In this document: piece after piece, positions 48,101 to 60,370 of the stretch
Layout: every line of letters begins with the position of its first letter
Position numbering within the stretch: the stretch's first letter is position 1
Source of the DNA: Stropharia rugosoannulata
Lineage: Eukaryota > Basidiomycota > Agaricomycetes > Agaricales > Strophariaceae
Assembly (NCBI GenBank): GCA_028532985.1
Contig: JANCIK010000004.1
Coordinates: forward strand, 2,542,001-2,606,000
Length of the DNA: 64,000 bases
Reading direction: 5' to 3'
Made by a program: the position numbers and the translations under genes
Notes under the pieces: generated by a model
Database searches by the model: none
What the model was told of the DNA's origin: nothing
What the model saw: the letters and a program-made list of their open reading frames with translations, nothing else

Positions 48101-49385
48101 TCATCGTCTAAAGTTATGTAAGTTGCCTGTTGAATGAGTGTATCCCTCGAAGAACTAATAGGCTTGCAATTAGTGATGCAAAGCCGGCTAGTGACGGTAA
48201 ACTCGCAAACGAGTGTCTTCAGTTGGATCTGGCGAAGGACATCATCACTCTTCTGTTCGAAAAGGATCTGAAAGTGGAAATCGAGAGTAAGTACTATATT
48301 TCAATAATGTTCCTTCTCTCATGCAAACTAATGGCGTCGTAGAAGAGGATAAACGAGTTCTCTGCCAAATGCTCGGTAAACTTCACATACCTGATAGTAT
48401 TGATGACTATCGAATTAGGTCCCTAAAACTCTTGCTGGTCAACCTACGAACGGTTAGTACGCATTTGGCTTAGACGACAACTCAGGAGCTAGAAATGAAT
48501 TAACAGCGCCGCCCTCTTCGTGACGTACTGTCTAAAAATGCTATTTCCAAGTTCGAGACGGCAATCTCAACCAAGTTCGCGACACAATTAGAACACTTCA
48601 GTGAGGAGGAGTTCAGGGACCTGGAAGAGCTCCAGGATCTATTTATGTTCTTGGATAGCATCATTCCACTGGATGACGAAGATGATTTCGAAATCGACAA
48701 TCGCAGGAGGGGCAGGAAAAGGTACGTGCAGAGGGTATGGATTGACCACTGATCGTATGCTAATAGAATCATCAGGCGCTCTGAAAGCGTTTTAAGCATT
48801 ACAACGCAGAGTCGTTCGACCTCCCCATCGATTAGGTCCAATAAAGGCAAATCCAAGGCGAAGTAGGTCCCTTCTTTGTATCCAACTTTCTACATTACTT
48901 AGCTTCCTGACAAGACGTCGTCGCACGTCCACCCCCGATGACGGTGACGAGGGGAATTATGAAGAAGGTCGTCCAAAAATGCCCACACGCGCAGTACCGA
49001 AACGAGCGGCGTAAGCATCAGAAACTATCCAAAATAAGATACACGCTGATCAATGGTGATAGCCATGCTCGCAAACCTCCTCAAGTCATTGTTATCAGCT
49101 CAGATAGCGACGAATGTGATAATCCATTGAGTGAAAACCAAGGGTATGAAATGTTTAATTCTGGATTACTTTGTCGTACTTACCTTAGCCACTCGTAGAG
49201 CAAGGTTCCGACCATCCATAAAGAAAGAGTTAGAAGAAGAATCTGAATTAGACAGAGATATCGATCGACTTCTCGATGGCAACTCTTCGATGGTGACAAC
49301 GACTGAAATCTCATATGATTCCATTATGGGGCCTAATTCAGAAGACGAAGAAGAGGAAGTTAGCGGCTTACTGGCCGAGGATTAA
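45120..49385 (+). CDS. YCG1: Condensin complex subunit 3 (YCG1/Cnd3/NCAPG)
   Basis: HEAT-repeat subunit of condensin that binds DNA with the kleisin and is needed for mitotic chromosome compaction. The N-terminus MPSSTQHPFDRQLLRERLGR leads into HEAT repeats, with family-typical stretches FLMGGFLSRDKTVRFRVLYT, ALLERIHDREPSVRGCVGAC, LPFIIERTRDTDQGIRRQVY and ITFLKIQIGEEEDPNIQAVL-like helices further on. The C-terminal 150 residues are charged and disordered (RRRTSTPDDGDEGNYEEGR and acidic runs DSDECD and SEDEEEE). The ATG at 45120 begins directly with the conserved part. Many short introns interrupt it. I did not sum all exons; the expected size is about 1,100 aa. Confidence 0.88.
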
Positions 49386-49795
49386 AAAAATTCCTTGATC
49401 AACTCATGCTGCATGGCCAGAGTGCCTTTCAGTATGGTATAATATAGCTCAAATACTATTTTTTACTGTGCCTAATGAACCCTTAATGAAAACTATTAAT
49501 TACAGTCTTGCATGCAATGTGATGTATAGGATATAGTTGCAGAGAGGTAATGCAATGCCAGTAAAGCATACACCAATGGACAACGGCGCCCAGCAATGCC
49601 TCACATGCCGATGTCAGCCAAGTGATTGGAACCTAAAGTAGTCAGTGCGCCAACAGTAGTGGAGGATAGAGGGGGATGAATATGCATAGAATATAAATTA
49701 CTCGACCTTATTCAACTTCACCTAGCTTGTCAGCAGGACTTATTTTGAGCGTTCCGGCAATTTTGACGAAGGTCTTCATCCAAAGAATCGGCTGC
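49386..49795. other. Convergent 3' region
   Basis: 410 bases between the stop codons of YCG1 and the acidic-protein gene. AT-rich, with nothing else recognisable. Confidence 0.5.
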
Positions 49796-52681
49796 CTATT
49801 GCATCTTCGTTCGTTTAGGCCCTAACAACTCCATGAAAAATGCGTTTAAAAATAATGAAGCGAAAACAATACCAGGGGAACCTGGAGAACCCAAGTGCTT
49901 GAGAGCGCCGTACTCGTATTCTTCACCATCCAAATTAACCTCATCAAAACTCCGTTTAGACGCTTTAGAAGAAAGCGTAGTGGAGGTACTATCCAATACG
50001 GCTTTTATGGGTTCTGTATCTTTATCCCATTCGGTTGGATCTTCTCCTTTATCATCGAAATCATATGCCCATGACTGTTCTGTTTCGTCAAAGAACTCGG
50101 AGTTACCAAAGGCATATTCACTTGAGGCTCCGGTGCGTTGTCCTGTCTCTTCAGTATGTGAAAATTCATCGAAAGTATCTACCCATGTGCAGGTCAGTAC
50201 ATAGTTTCTATTTGGCGGAAGAACATAACATACGATTAGAGACAGATTCCTCGTAGCTCACAGAGGTATCGCCAGCTGCGTCACCTTCAATTCCTTCTTC
50301 TGCAAATTCTGTTGCTTTATCAGCAATGACAGACGCTGTACATGAACATCAGTAGAGAGCAAGGAAGACCACGTAATCTAGCGAACCTTTGTCATATACT
50401 GATCCATTGCTTATGTTCTGGGGGTTAACAGCATCTAGATGACGTACTGAAGTGGCTAGAGATGACCAGTTCAAGAAAATTGTACAAAATCGAGTGAATA
50501 TGTACTCACAAGTATCTTCGGTACTTTCTTCATACTCGTCCGTATCGTCTTCAACTTCTTCGTTTGGACCTAATTCCAATACTATCTCGGAGTTTTCGTC
50601 CGCCTCGTCGGTTTCGTTTCGAACGCTTGATGGATTGACGTGATATTGTTCATACTCTTCGTCTTCGCCTTCGTGTTGTCTGGCGAAGTCACTCTGTTCC
50701 TCTTGCACTTCACCATTAACTTCGCCGTGATCAGCAATGGTGTCATTGCCGGTTGACTTGGCAAGGTTATGTTCGGTTTCATTCGTAGTAATCGGTAAAT
50801 CGTCCTCTGCTGTAAGAAGGGAAAAATCAGTGGTTTCAGCAGAATCGCTGTGCTCATTTGTAACTGAATCGTAGTGAGTAAGCGCTTCTGTCTGATCGTC
50901 ATTTTCATCGTTTTCAGCACTTTGATTCAGTACCGCAATATGATGGTCCGGTCCAGTATATGTATTATGAGATTCCTCAGATCCGGCGCCTTCATTAGCT
51001 TCCTGATCGTCGATTTGTGGTTCAACTGCGTCACCACTTAAGGGTTCCTGGGTCTCCGATGAACCATTGGCTGCCTCAGATGAAGAGTACTCAAATGTTC
51101 CTTGCACGTCAGCATCATGGGAGGTGATGTGAGCGTTGGGCTCCCCCGACAGACTTTGCTGAGACGTAGCAACACTCTCAGCGGCTCCATTATTTCGATC
51201 TGTTGCGAGGTCTACAAATACTGTAGACGCTTCGTGTTGTTCTAACACCTGTCAGAAAAAGAAAAATGAATGTAGTGTTGGGAACTTACCTTCTATTGGA
51301 AGAGTCCTATCGGTACTCTCGCTATTGGGATCTATAGTAGCGGCTTCCAAATTTAAACGGCTGACTTCATCTTGCAGGTGTTGATATCGAGTGATAAACC
51401 TGGGCGTTGAGGCATAAAATCGCATACGCAATAGACCATCAATTCCCGAAATATCATGAAGAACATTTAGATCGTGCAGGGTAACTTCGCGTGCATATAT
51501 ATTGTCCTGAAAATCATGGATCAGTTTACTTCTTGAATAGGCTAATATTCACAAACCTCAGAAATAACCAGCTGCAGATCAACTGCCTCCATAATTAATT
51601 CGTTTTCACGCACTGAGATCATCGATTGTATGCATTCTTCTTGTCGGAGAGCATCGAATACGGCGGATATGGGTTCGTAATACAAAGTGGGAAAAGATGA
51701 AAGAAGGACATGCTCCTGGGAGTATTTGTAGTCTGTATCTGTGGCCCCCGAGACAACTTCATTCCACACGGAAGGTTCATTGAAAAGCGAAAAATTGAAT
51801 TGATCATCGGAGTTCATTGAAAAAAGCACAGGTGGCGGTGGGTCGATATAGACTCCCTCAGATATTTCATGAGGATCGCCAGAGGAGGCACCATCTCCAT
51901 GAACAACAGCAGTATCAGTATGTGATTCATTGATTTCAGATCGAACGTCATTGTCTTGGAGCTCGAGGTGTTGAACACCCCCCGCCTCAGATCTTTGGTC
52001 GACCTGGTAAGCCGCAGCACCGGGCACAACTTCGTCCTGGGCAGCGTGCGGATTCTCGATAACATCATTATGCACAACTTCTGGGGTAGAATTGGGATGC
52101 TCGATATGCGTTTCCGTTTCTAATGAGGGTTGACAATCGGCTGATTGTCCGATATAGGCTGCTTCCGAGGGGGATTCGTCTGCCGTATTTCCACTGCCAA
52201 TTCGTGTTGTGTCAGGATGCATACCTTGAAGCTCTAAGACCGGTAAAGGATTGGGTGACTCAAGTGGTAACGTTTCAGGATTCGGGGTGCTCAATTCTTG
52301 AACGTGAGCCTCAGATGGTATGAGGAAATGTCCTTCCACCGAGTCGACGGCTAACATTGCCGGTGATTGCACATGCGAGGCATCGTAAACCTCAACATCT
52401 ACGATTTCAGTCGTGTGGATGGTATCGTCGTCCAACATGTCAAATTCCGTGTGTTGTTGGTCTAAAGCTGGCTCCATTTCCACCTCTATTGTACAGTCGG
52501 CCTTTTCGTCAGAGTACCTGGCAGGATTCATGTGGAGATCGTTTTCGTCTTTGAATAGGTTAGGGGCATCTTCCTCCATTTTTGTTTCGTCTTGGAACCA
52601 TTGGTCTGAAGATGACGCATGCATTTGGATGTCGTGGTCTTGAGAGTAGTCTAGAACTTGCATATCGTATGTGTCAATCAT
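49796..52681 (-). CDS. Acidic, largely disordered protein of unknown function
   Basis: I do not recognise this protein. The 379-residue first frame starts MIDTYDMQVLDYSQDHDIQM and is dominated by Asp, Glu and Ser, with few hydrophobic residues until about residue 290. A more ordered block follows: VLLSSFPTLYYEPISAVFDA, then ISVRENELIMEAVDLQLVIS, and, after an intron, REVTLHDLNVLHDISGIDGL and RMRFYASTPRFITRYQHLQD. A second acidic block of some 270 residues comes next. The C-terminus ends with a basic patch, apparently PKRTKMQ, after a short 3' intron near 49815-49865. The arrangement, one folded core between long acidic tails, suggests a chromatin or ubiquitin-related adaptor, but this is a guess. 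It is divergent from the GPI10 gene, with 215 bases between starts. Confidence 0.6.
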
Positions 52682-52896
52682 GGTATATCTTATACGCCGG
52701 AGGCGCAGCGAGCGAAGAAAGGTGAACTAGGATTCAGAGTGTAGGTGTGTATACTGCCTGGCGGTAACTGACAGTCAGTCGACAGTCAATCAACGGTTCT
52801 TCCTGAGTGTGACAGTCCTCACATGACCTGTGTTACAACAAGGAGTCGGAGGTGACCCTATTGGTTCTTCGTTTATGGAGAACTCGTTACTCGTTT

Positions 52897-54926
52897 ATGC
52901 ATTCTTCAACTCTTCTTGCCTTATGCACTCGTGTAACTATCGCTCTCTGTACTCGTACCTTTTTACAACCAGACGAATACTTTCAGGCTCTTGAGCCAGC
53001 ACATAATGCTGTTTTTGGCTATGGCGATCTCACTTGGGAATGGACTATATCTAAGCCTATCCGAAGCATAATATACCCAGCTCTTAATATGCCCTTATAT
53101 TGGCTATTGAAAGTTTCTGGGATGTCAGAAATGGCGGGACTGGGCGACTTCCTTCTAGTTCGTGCAGTTTATTTTACTGCCCTAGTGAACAGTCGTAATA
53201 TTCAAGCTGTAGATCGTTCTCCCTAGGATTCTGCATGGATGTCTAGCTGCGTGTACTGACATCTATGCCGGGAAAACTGCTCAGAAGTTACTAGGAACTA
53301 ATTATTCATCTACTACTGTAAATAGATCACTTTTCCTCGTTGCTAAATAACTTCAGCTGATTCTGTCTTTACTCTCTTCATAGGTGTTTGTATCACTTAC
53401 CTCCCTTTTCCATGCACTCGCTCTCTCTCGGTCTTTATCAAACTCCCTGGAAACGTCTTTGTGCACCATCGCTTTCTCGTTTTACCCCTGGGAGGCTATC
53501 TCAGGAAGCCTGCAATCGTTGCACAACAGGTAAGTGGACAACTATTGTTAATAGACACTGGCTCATTACTTCTAGGCCCCAATTACGCAAGGCTATCTTG
53601 TTCAGCGCATTGGCATGTATAATACGTCCTACTAATGCGATCATATGGGTCTGTCTATACTGCAACCTCCTGTGGGTCATTCGCAGCAACGGCCAGGTTG
53701 TGGTCAGAACTGTTGTAGATTTGCTTGTCGCGGGGTACGTTTAATTCCTTCTCAAGTGCGTTTCATATTAACCGTTGAGGTCAGTTTCCTCGGTATTGCT
53801 TTCATTTTCACTTCAGATTCTATATATTACGGGACACCAACAATGACACCCCTCAACTTTCTCAAGCGCAATATGTCTAGCGTATCTTTATTTTATGGGA
53901 TCAATGATTGGCATTATTACATCACGCAAGGGATGCCCATTCTTTGTACGACAGCTCTACCATTTGTTTTACATGGGATCTGGACCACGGTAATGTCACA
54001 CAAGGTCATCGATGCCCCTTTGAAAACAATGCTAGCAACTATAGTTTGTACAACGACGGTCTACTCCTTTGCCGGTCACAAGGAATGGCGCTTTATTCAC
54101 CCAATATTGCCGCTTCTTCACATATTTGCGTCGAAATCTCTCGCCGGTTCCGCTTCTCCGATATACCATGACAAAAAGGAAACAAGATTTGATGACGGAA
54201 AGCCATCCACGACAAATAAGGTTCGAAAGCTGAATGTCATTCATAAATTATTCCAACTGCCCCCGATACCCTTGAAATATCTTATTTTTGTTCTGCTCTC
54301 TGTTCCCATATCACTTTATGTCATACTCGTCTATTGCAGTGCTCCTATCAGCGTAGTATCTTACATCCACTCAATCCCCAAGGAACAACTTAATACTATT
54401 ACTATTGGCGTTGTTATGCCCTGTCACTCGCTGCCCGGTCAGGCATATATCCACCGCAAAGAACTAGCTCATGGAAGGATGTGGTCTTTGGGCTGCGAAC
54501 CCCCTCTTGAGTAAGTGTTTCGTTTCAGTATTAAAGAGTTAGGGAACGTTGATACATATTTGTTGGCGTAGTGGCCAAGAGCTTTCAAGTTACAAGGATC
54601 AAACAGATGTCTTCTTCGATTCTCCGATTGATTACTTTAAGACCTACTTTCCGCTTTCTCTTAACATGACCTTTCCTATGTCACCATTTCCTGCGTCCCT
54701 GCCTGGTACAACCACCCATCTTTCATCGACTTCTAATCAAGCCACTTTTCCATGGCGGCACGAATGGCCGACACATTTTATACTTTTTGGTGAACTACTA
54801 CAAGAAAGAGGCATCCGAAGTCTGTTTGAGAAGCAAGGATATACGCAAGTATGGAAGGCTGGGCGGGATTGGGAGGGAGAAGGGAAGAGGAAAGGTGGTG
54901 TTGTAGTATGGAAATGGTCCGTTTAA
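52897..54926 (+). CDS. GPI10: GPI mannosyltransferase 3 (GPI10/PIG-B, GT22 family)
   Basis: ER membrane enzyme that adds the third mannose to the GPI anchor precursor from dolichol-phosphate-mannose. The N-terminal helix is followed by the family signature FLQPDEYFQALEPAHN, where the acidic DE pair lies in the first lumenal loop, and FGYGDLTWEW. Later hydrophobic segments include KAILFSALACIIRPTNAIIW and LGIAFIFTSDSIYYGTPT. HKEWRFIHPILPLLHIFASK is the second GT22 hallmark. The C-terminal lumenal part contains MPCHSLPGQAYIHRKELAHG. The ATG at 52897 is the first in this frame; the open frame extends a little upstream without another ATG. Some exon borders between 53160 and 53780 are approximate. 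Confidence 0.88.
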
Positions 54927-55081
54927 AAGTCTAGGGGTATGTAGGAAAAGAAGGTTCGGGTTACTGGGTTACACATTAATTCTATAGCCTACTGGAGGGG
55001 AGGGTTAAATATTAGTATAAAGCTTGAATGTCAGTGGACTTGGGACATCCCATTTCATGGTTCAGTGCGGCGTTGCCAGGA

Positions 55082-57575
55082 TCATAGCCGTGAAAGATCG
55101 CGGCCCCAAATACCCCTTTACAATTTGATTCTGTGAGTATGGATGGTCGCTTGCACACAGAAACAACCACCACATACCGGATTATCCAGTCTATCATAAG
55201 CAAAGCTCGCGTCCTTGTGCTGACCTGCTCGTTCCAATATATGCTCCTCCATGCATACATGGCAGCGAGTCCTCCCATAAACGAGTATCTCCCGAAGTCG
55301 AATACAGCTGCATTGCCAATATAGGCAAGGCTACCTAAATGACGGTACTTAAATGGAGCTGAAAAAGTCTCGTCGGGAGTGAAGGTTGCAGAGGCGCTAC
55401 GGGCCAATTTATGTAGCTTTTTCCCAAGATATTTGCCTTCTTGTGCAGCGACCTGTGCAGTTGCTGGAAGGGATGTCATGCGATTGCCGACATCTTGCAG
55501 AAGGAAGAATAATTCATTCAGAGATAAGCTGTTATCCGCATCTGAATCATACAGCCGGAAAAGCTCCTTAACCTCAGCTAAGTGGTCTGCTGCCATAGGT
55601 ACGCGTTCCTTGATTCGTTTGACTGATCGTTTGTAACCTTGGTTAGCCAACATAACAATTGTAGAAGCGAAATAATTCATACCCATATATTCCCATTCAC
55701 CTAAATCGATCTTACCATCTTTGTTTTTGTCGGCCTCGTCTACCAGTGACATGAAATGTCTGACAAGAGAGGTCTCGATCTAGGAAAATTTTTATCATCA
55801 CAACAAGATGTACACAATAATTTACCGCTTACAGTTGCACAATCTCCTACAGCGTATATCTCTCCTTTGGGAGCACCATTAACGCGGAGATGCGAGTCAA
55901 CTTCGATTGCCCTCTTATGAACTTGATTCGGAAGCAAATTGCAAACACGTTCAGTGAAGGGATTCATAGCAATTCCCGTTGACCATAAGACAAAGTTAGC
56001 CGGAATTGAATGTTGCTCTACCCTTCCTTCAGCATTACGGGTTGTGTAGAGAACATGAGTAGGAGTAACACCGGCAACTCTGGCAGAAGTAATCAAATTT
56101 ACGTTTTCTCTAGCAAACTTGTCCTGTAAACGAAAGGAACAAGTTAACAGTGACACTACTAGGCATAGATTTCATTGTACCTCTGCAAATTTCGAAATTT
56201 CTTCCGAATACTAAGGAAACAGCGTCAATATATGCATATTGAAAAGGCAAGCTCGCTCGTACTGTATTAAGAATATGATCCCTAGATTGTATGACGTGAA
56301 TGGAAACTTCTTCTCTGCATACTTTGGGGAACTGGAAGTATAAATTCGAGGTTAGACATACTGTTGTTGTGGTCAAAGATAACACTGACATAGTTCATAA
56401 TGTCTTCTTGGCAGAAGTCATGAATTTCCTACATTGAGGGGAATTATAATAGGTTGCGCGGAATAAAACCACGACTCACAGCAGCCGTTTCAATGCCAGT
56501 CGGTCCTCCTCCACAAATGACGAAACTTAACAGCCGTCTGCGCTCTTCTGCTGACGTGGTGGGTAAACTTGCCATCTCGAAATTGTCTACATGAAACTGT
56601 TATTAGTCAGCAATATATGACGTCGTTTCTTGCGTACCCATAATTCGACGTCGTATGGATTGAGCATCGCCTATTGTCTTCAGCTGGAAGCAATTTTCGA
56701 GACCTGGAACACCATGGGTGCTAGAAGAGGAGCCAACTGCAACGACAAGTTTGTCATAGCTGGAAAATAAGAAGTTTAATATAAGGAGAAAGCAAAGGAT
56801 TTGCTACTGACGGGAGATATATATTTGTGCAAGAACCATCAGGCATGACTGCCTCTATTTCAACTAAACGCTCAGATATGACCAAGTCTACGGCCTTTCC
56901 TTGCATAAAATGTCCGCGCAAACGCGCTAATATTTTACGGATGGGCTCAATCAAAGACCGAACGGACACCGTTCCGACGGCAGCAGCTTTGAACGACCTA
57001 AGTAACAATGAAGAGTCGTAGGGAATTTGAACTCACATGGAAGGAGGGGGGTGAACGTTGTGTATGTATCGGTGGACACCAATGTAATGTGATAATCCCC
57101 GGGATTAAGAGACTGAAGCACGCCCATGGCCTATAGCAAATGTGGGTTTACTTCCAAAGCAGTGAGTTGAAAAGCATACACCCCATCCTCCTCCTATAAT
57201 GACGAGCTTAGGCTTGACAGTGAGTAATTTGGCTTCTTCGTCTTCCTCGTCGTCGATAAGGACACGCGCAATAGGCAAGTTCTTGGGGCCGCCGCTCTCA
57301 GGATGTAAAGCGAGCGGGTTGACTGGTACCCGGTCGACATGCTTGTCCGTATAAGTAAGTGCATCATGGGCAAATATTCCACCGCCGACTACAAGAATGC
57401 CTAACACAGACGATAGGCAGACAAATCCAGCGACTTTAGCAGCACCCTTCGTCTTCTGTAAAAAAGCTGAAGAGCTTGAAGGTGGGGGGGGCGAATGAAA
57501 CAGTCTAGGACGCGGAGCGGCAGAACGTCTTGAACGGACGAAGGGAAGGAGGGAGCTCCATCGAGGTTTGAGCAT
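55082..57575 (-). CDS. External alternative NADH dehydrogenase (NDH-2) with EF-hand loops
   Basis: Rotenone-insensitive, non-proton-pumping enzyme that passes electrons from NADH or NADPH to ubiquinone at the inner mitochondrial membrane. The start MLKPRWSSLLPFVRSRRSAA looks like a mitochondrial presequence; a membrane helix (VAGFVCLSSVLGILVVGGGI) follows, as in external-facing enzymes. The first nucleotide fold begins KPKLVIIGGGWG and the family motif EIYAVGDCAT is present. Two EF-hand loops come after it: DKNKDGKIDLGE and DSDADNSLSLNE. The tail reads YRHLGSLAYIGNAAVFDFG and ends, after a final intron, in GIWGRDLSRL, fixing the stop at 55082. A longer open frame read through that intron is spurious. 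Confidence 0.92.
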
Positions 57576-57758
57576 AATGTGGAGTGAAGGAGAGAGCAGT
57601 CAATGCATGTTCATGAACGTAATGTAAGTATGCCTACTGTCTAATTATGGATTTATCAGATTTGGACTTGATTGTGCGAATTTCGGAAACTATGACTACC
57701 TGCGGCGCCGCTGTCTGACCATCACCACAACGCTACTTACTTGTACCCTCCTTTGATT

Positions 57759-60370
57759 ATGTCCACGTCTTCCAACCAACCTCCTCCAGATCCTGCATCT
57801 CCAACGACCGGCGCAGTGAGACGCCACCATACCATATCAGCCCACTCACGCAGCGCTAGGGCTACCGCTAAAGAAGTCATTTCAGAGGAGACTCAAGAAC
57901 AGCAACAGGCCAACTGGAACGATGATGAAGTTGTAGATCAAGACTGGGTCGGTGGAGTAGGAGCAGTCGGCGAGAAATCCTCGCTTCACAGGCAGAGTTC
58001 GCTTCCTACCCGCTATCATCGTGGTATGCCATCTTTACTCTGCCGATCATCACTCTATCTTGCTCATCTCGTCTAGGCTTCCACAATCAGGCTTCGAAGA
58101 CAGGAAATCTCACTCCAAAGACTGTTAACAGTCTCGCTGCTATTGCAGGCAATGAAGGAGATGAAGAACCGTGGAAGTTCGGTACATATGATGCAGAAGA
58201 TGAAGAGGTAATATACCTTTTCGCACTCCTCATTACTTAATTGACCTTTTTTCAGCACTCTCCGACAGAGCATCCTGGAGCTCAGCACCAACAGGTCATT
58301 GATGTACAATCGCAATCGCAATCCAGCGGCTCTCCTATTTCTCCCCATTTTGCTAACCCACCTAATGTTCCTTCGCCTCCACCTGCGGGATCTGGTGTCC
58401 GCCGTCATGTGTCTCTTACATATGGGGCAGCTGTTGGAGGTCCACGTAAAATGAATACAGGTTTGAAGCGCTCTGGAACATTACAAGCGACATTGCCTGC
58501 TCATTCGCAAAATTCTACCCCTCCGGACACATCGGAGCAGGCTGAAGAGGAGGAATATGCATATGAAGCCGAGGATAATACGAACTACGACGAAGAATAT
58601 CTCAGGCAACAACAACAACAACAACAACAACAACAACCTCAGGCATACTACAATAACACACTTGGCCGCTCATCTCCTTGGTCTAATGAATGGCGACAAG
58701 GACAAGGGTACCCTGCCGGCGGAAACGGGAATACAGCCATTGATGATGTCCAGCGTGCTCTTTCTGCTCTTGAGCTTGCCAGTAACCAAACACCCGCGCA
58801 GATATCGTCATACGGAGGTTATCAGCAGCCATCTCAGATTGTTCACCCACCGAGATTCAATCCGACGCAAGGCAATGCTCAACATCAGCCCACCGGTTCC
58901 AGAGGAAACAATGGTAATGGAGGGTACGGCACTAATGGAGGAACTGGAAATAAAATGTCAAGTGGACCCGAATTTGACGGCCGTAAGACCCCGTTATCTC
59001 AACCACAAAGAGGCGGATACTCTCAGCAGTATCAGGGTCAGGATAATAGAAATTGGGACCAACATAGTGATCAAGGGTTGCGGGGTAGAGCTTCAAACCC
59101 GAATCTTCAGTACTCCTACCAGCAAGGCGGCAATGGCCACATTAAGAGTGGTAGCTCAAGCAGTAATGGGGGTGGTGCAGCTGGTTCTTCTAATTCGGTG
59201 CCGAATGTGCCCCCCATTCCCCCACAATATTTGCAACAAACTGGTCAAGGCAATCCAACTGGTCGTCCTGGCCTTGGCGTGGCCACCAGTTTTGTCAACA
59301 CTACCACCTCGAACCCCAATGGACCATCCGGTCAGACACCGATCCAACCTTTCGCGAACACTCCCATCGACGTTCCCTCTCTGATTGCAACTAAAGGCTA
59401 TAACCCAGCTACCTTCGATACGCGACCGCAGTTTGCCAGATACTTCGTTATCAAATCATACACTGAAGACGACGTTCACAAGTCTCTCAAATATGAAATT
59501 TGGAGCTCCACCGATCCTGGCAATAAAAGACTTGATAAAGCCTTCAAGGACACTGCAGGGCGTGGCCCGATTTATCTGTTTTTCAGCGTTAACGCAAGCG
59601 GTCATTTTTGCGGTATGGCCGAAATGTTGACCCCAGTAAGTAATAACTGTTCATCAATTTTTAGTCACTGATCAATATATGCTAGGTTGACTATACAAGG
59701 AGTAGTACCGTATGGGCTTCTGATAAATGGAAGGGAGTTTTCAAAGTGCGATGGATCTTTGTTCGCGACATTCCCAATCTTAATTTGCGTCACATAAAAT
59801 TAAAGTATGTTTTTTTTTTTGTTAAACCTGCCGGCATTTAACTAGAATGTGCACCTTAAGCAACACCCAGGAGCGCAAGCCGGTTACCAATTCCCGTGAT
59901 ACGCAAGAGCTACTTCCTGATGCTGGTCAGGAAATGTTGAGAATATTCCACACTCATCCTGCCAGGACATCACTTCTACAAGACTTTGCATTTTATGAGG
60001 TTCGTTTTTCCCTGAATCTTTTCACCGCCTGTATTCAATATTTATCTAGCTCCAGGCCATGCAAAAGATGCAAGCTACAGGGGGCGCAGTCACGCCTTCA
60101 CCTCCTGCCATGAATTCACCGCAACTGGGTGGCAACGCAACTCCAAATGTGAATATGAACTATACTTCAAATCCCAATCCCTATGCTATGCCCCAGGTTC
60201 AACCTATGATGCAAATGGGGATGAACATGAACATGGGGGTTACTGGGCAATATGTCCAACAAGGCTTACATCCGCAAACGCAAGCGATGCATCAGAGCGT
60301 AATGAGGAATCCTAGCCCAAGTCCTCATCAGAATCAGCAATCCAATCAAGGAGGATATATGGGCTTCTGA
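57759..60370 (+). CDS. YTH-domain m6A RNA-binding protein (YTHDF/Pho92-like)
   Basis: Reader of N6-methyladenosine in mRNA. Six exons (57759-58023, 58077-58207, 58256-59635, 59686-59804, 59861-59999, 60056-60370) give 782 aa. The first 500 residues are disordered, rich in Gln, Asn, Gly, Ser and Pro, with a run of 11 glutamines near 58609-58636. The YTH domain begins [20 protein letters not shown]. The likely aromatic-cage tryptophans are in [15 protein letters not shown] and [35 protein letters not shown] closes the fold. The last 100 residues are rich in Met, Asn and Gln. The DF-type core indicates a cytoplasmic reader that affects mRNA decay or translation. It is divergent from the NADH dehydrogenase gene, 183 bases apart. 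Confidence 0.93.
58609..58636 (+). repeat. CAA trinucleotide tract coding polyglutamine
   Basis: A near-perfect CAA repeat inside the disordered N-terminal part of the YTH protein encodes about 11 consecutive glutamines. Such tracts often vary in length between strains. Confidence 0.8.

Noticed and set aside
55012..55081. Longer C-terminus of the NADH dehydrogenase read through the last intron
   Set aside because: Splicing gives GIWGRDLSRL and a stop at 55082, the conserved family end; the read-through tail has no similarity.
14225..57575. A redox gene cluster (transhydrogenase, malic enzyme, Nudix, NADH dehydrogenase)
   Set aside because: The genes are spread over 43 kb among unrelated genes with no shared regulatory feature that I can see.
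58557..59384. 275-residue open frame in another frame of the YTH gene
   Set aside because: It is a shadow of the low-complexity Gln/Asn-rich coding region; its own translation shows no domain.
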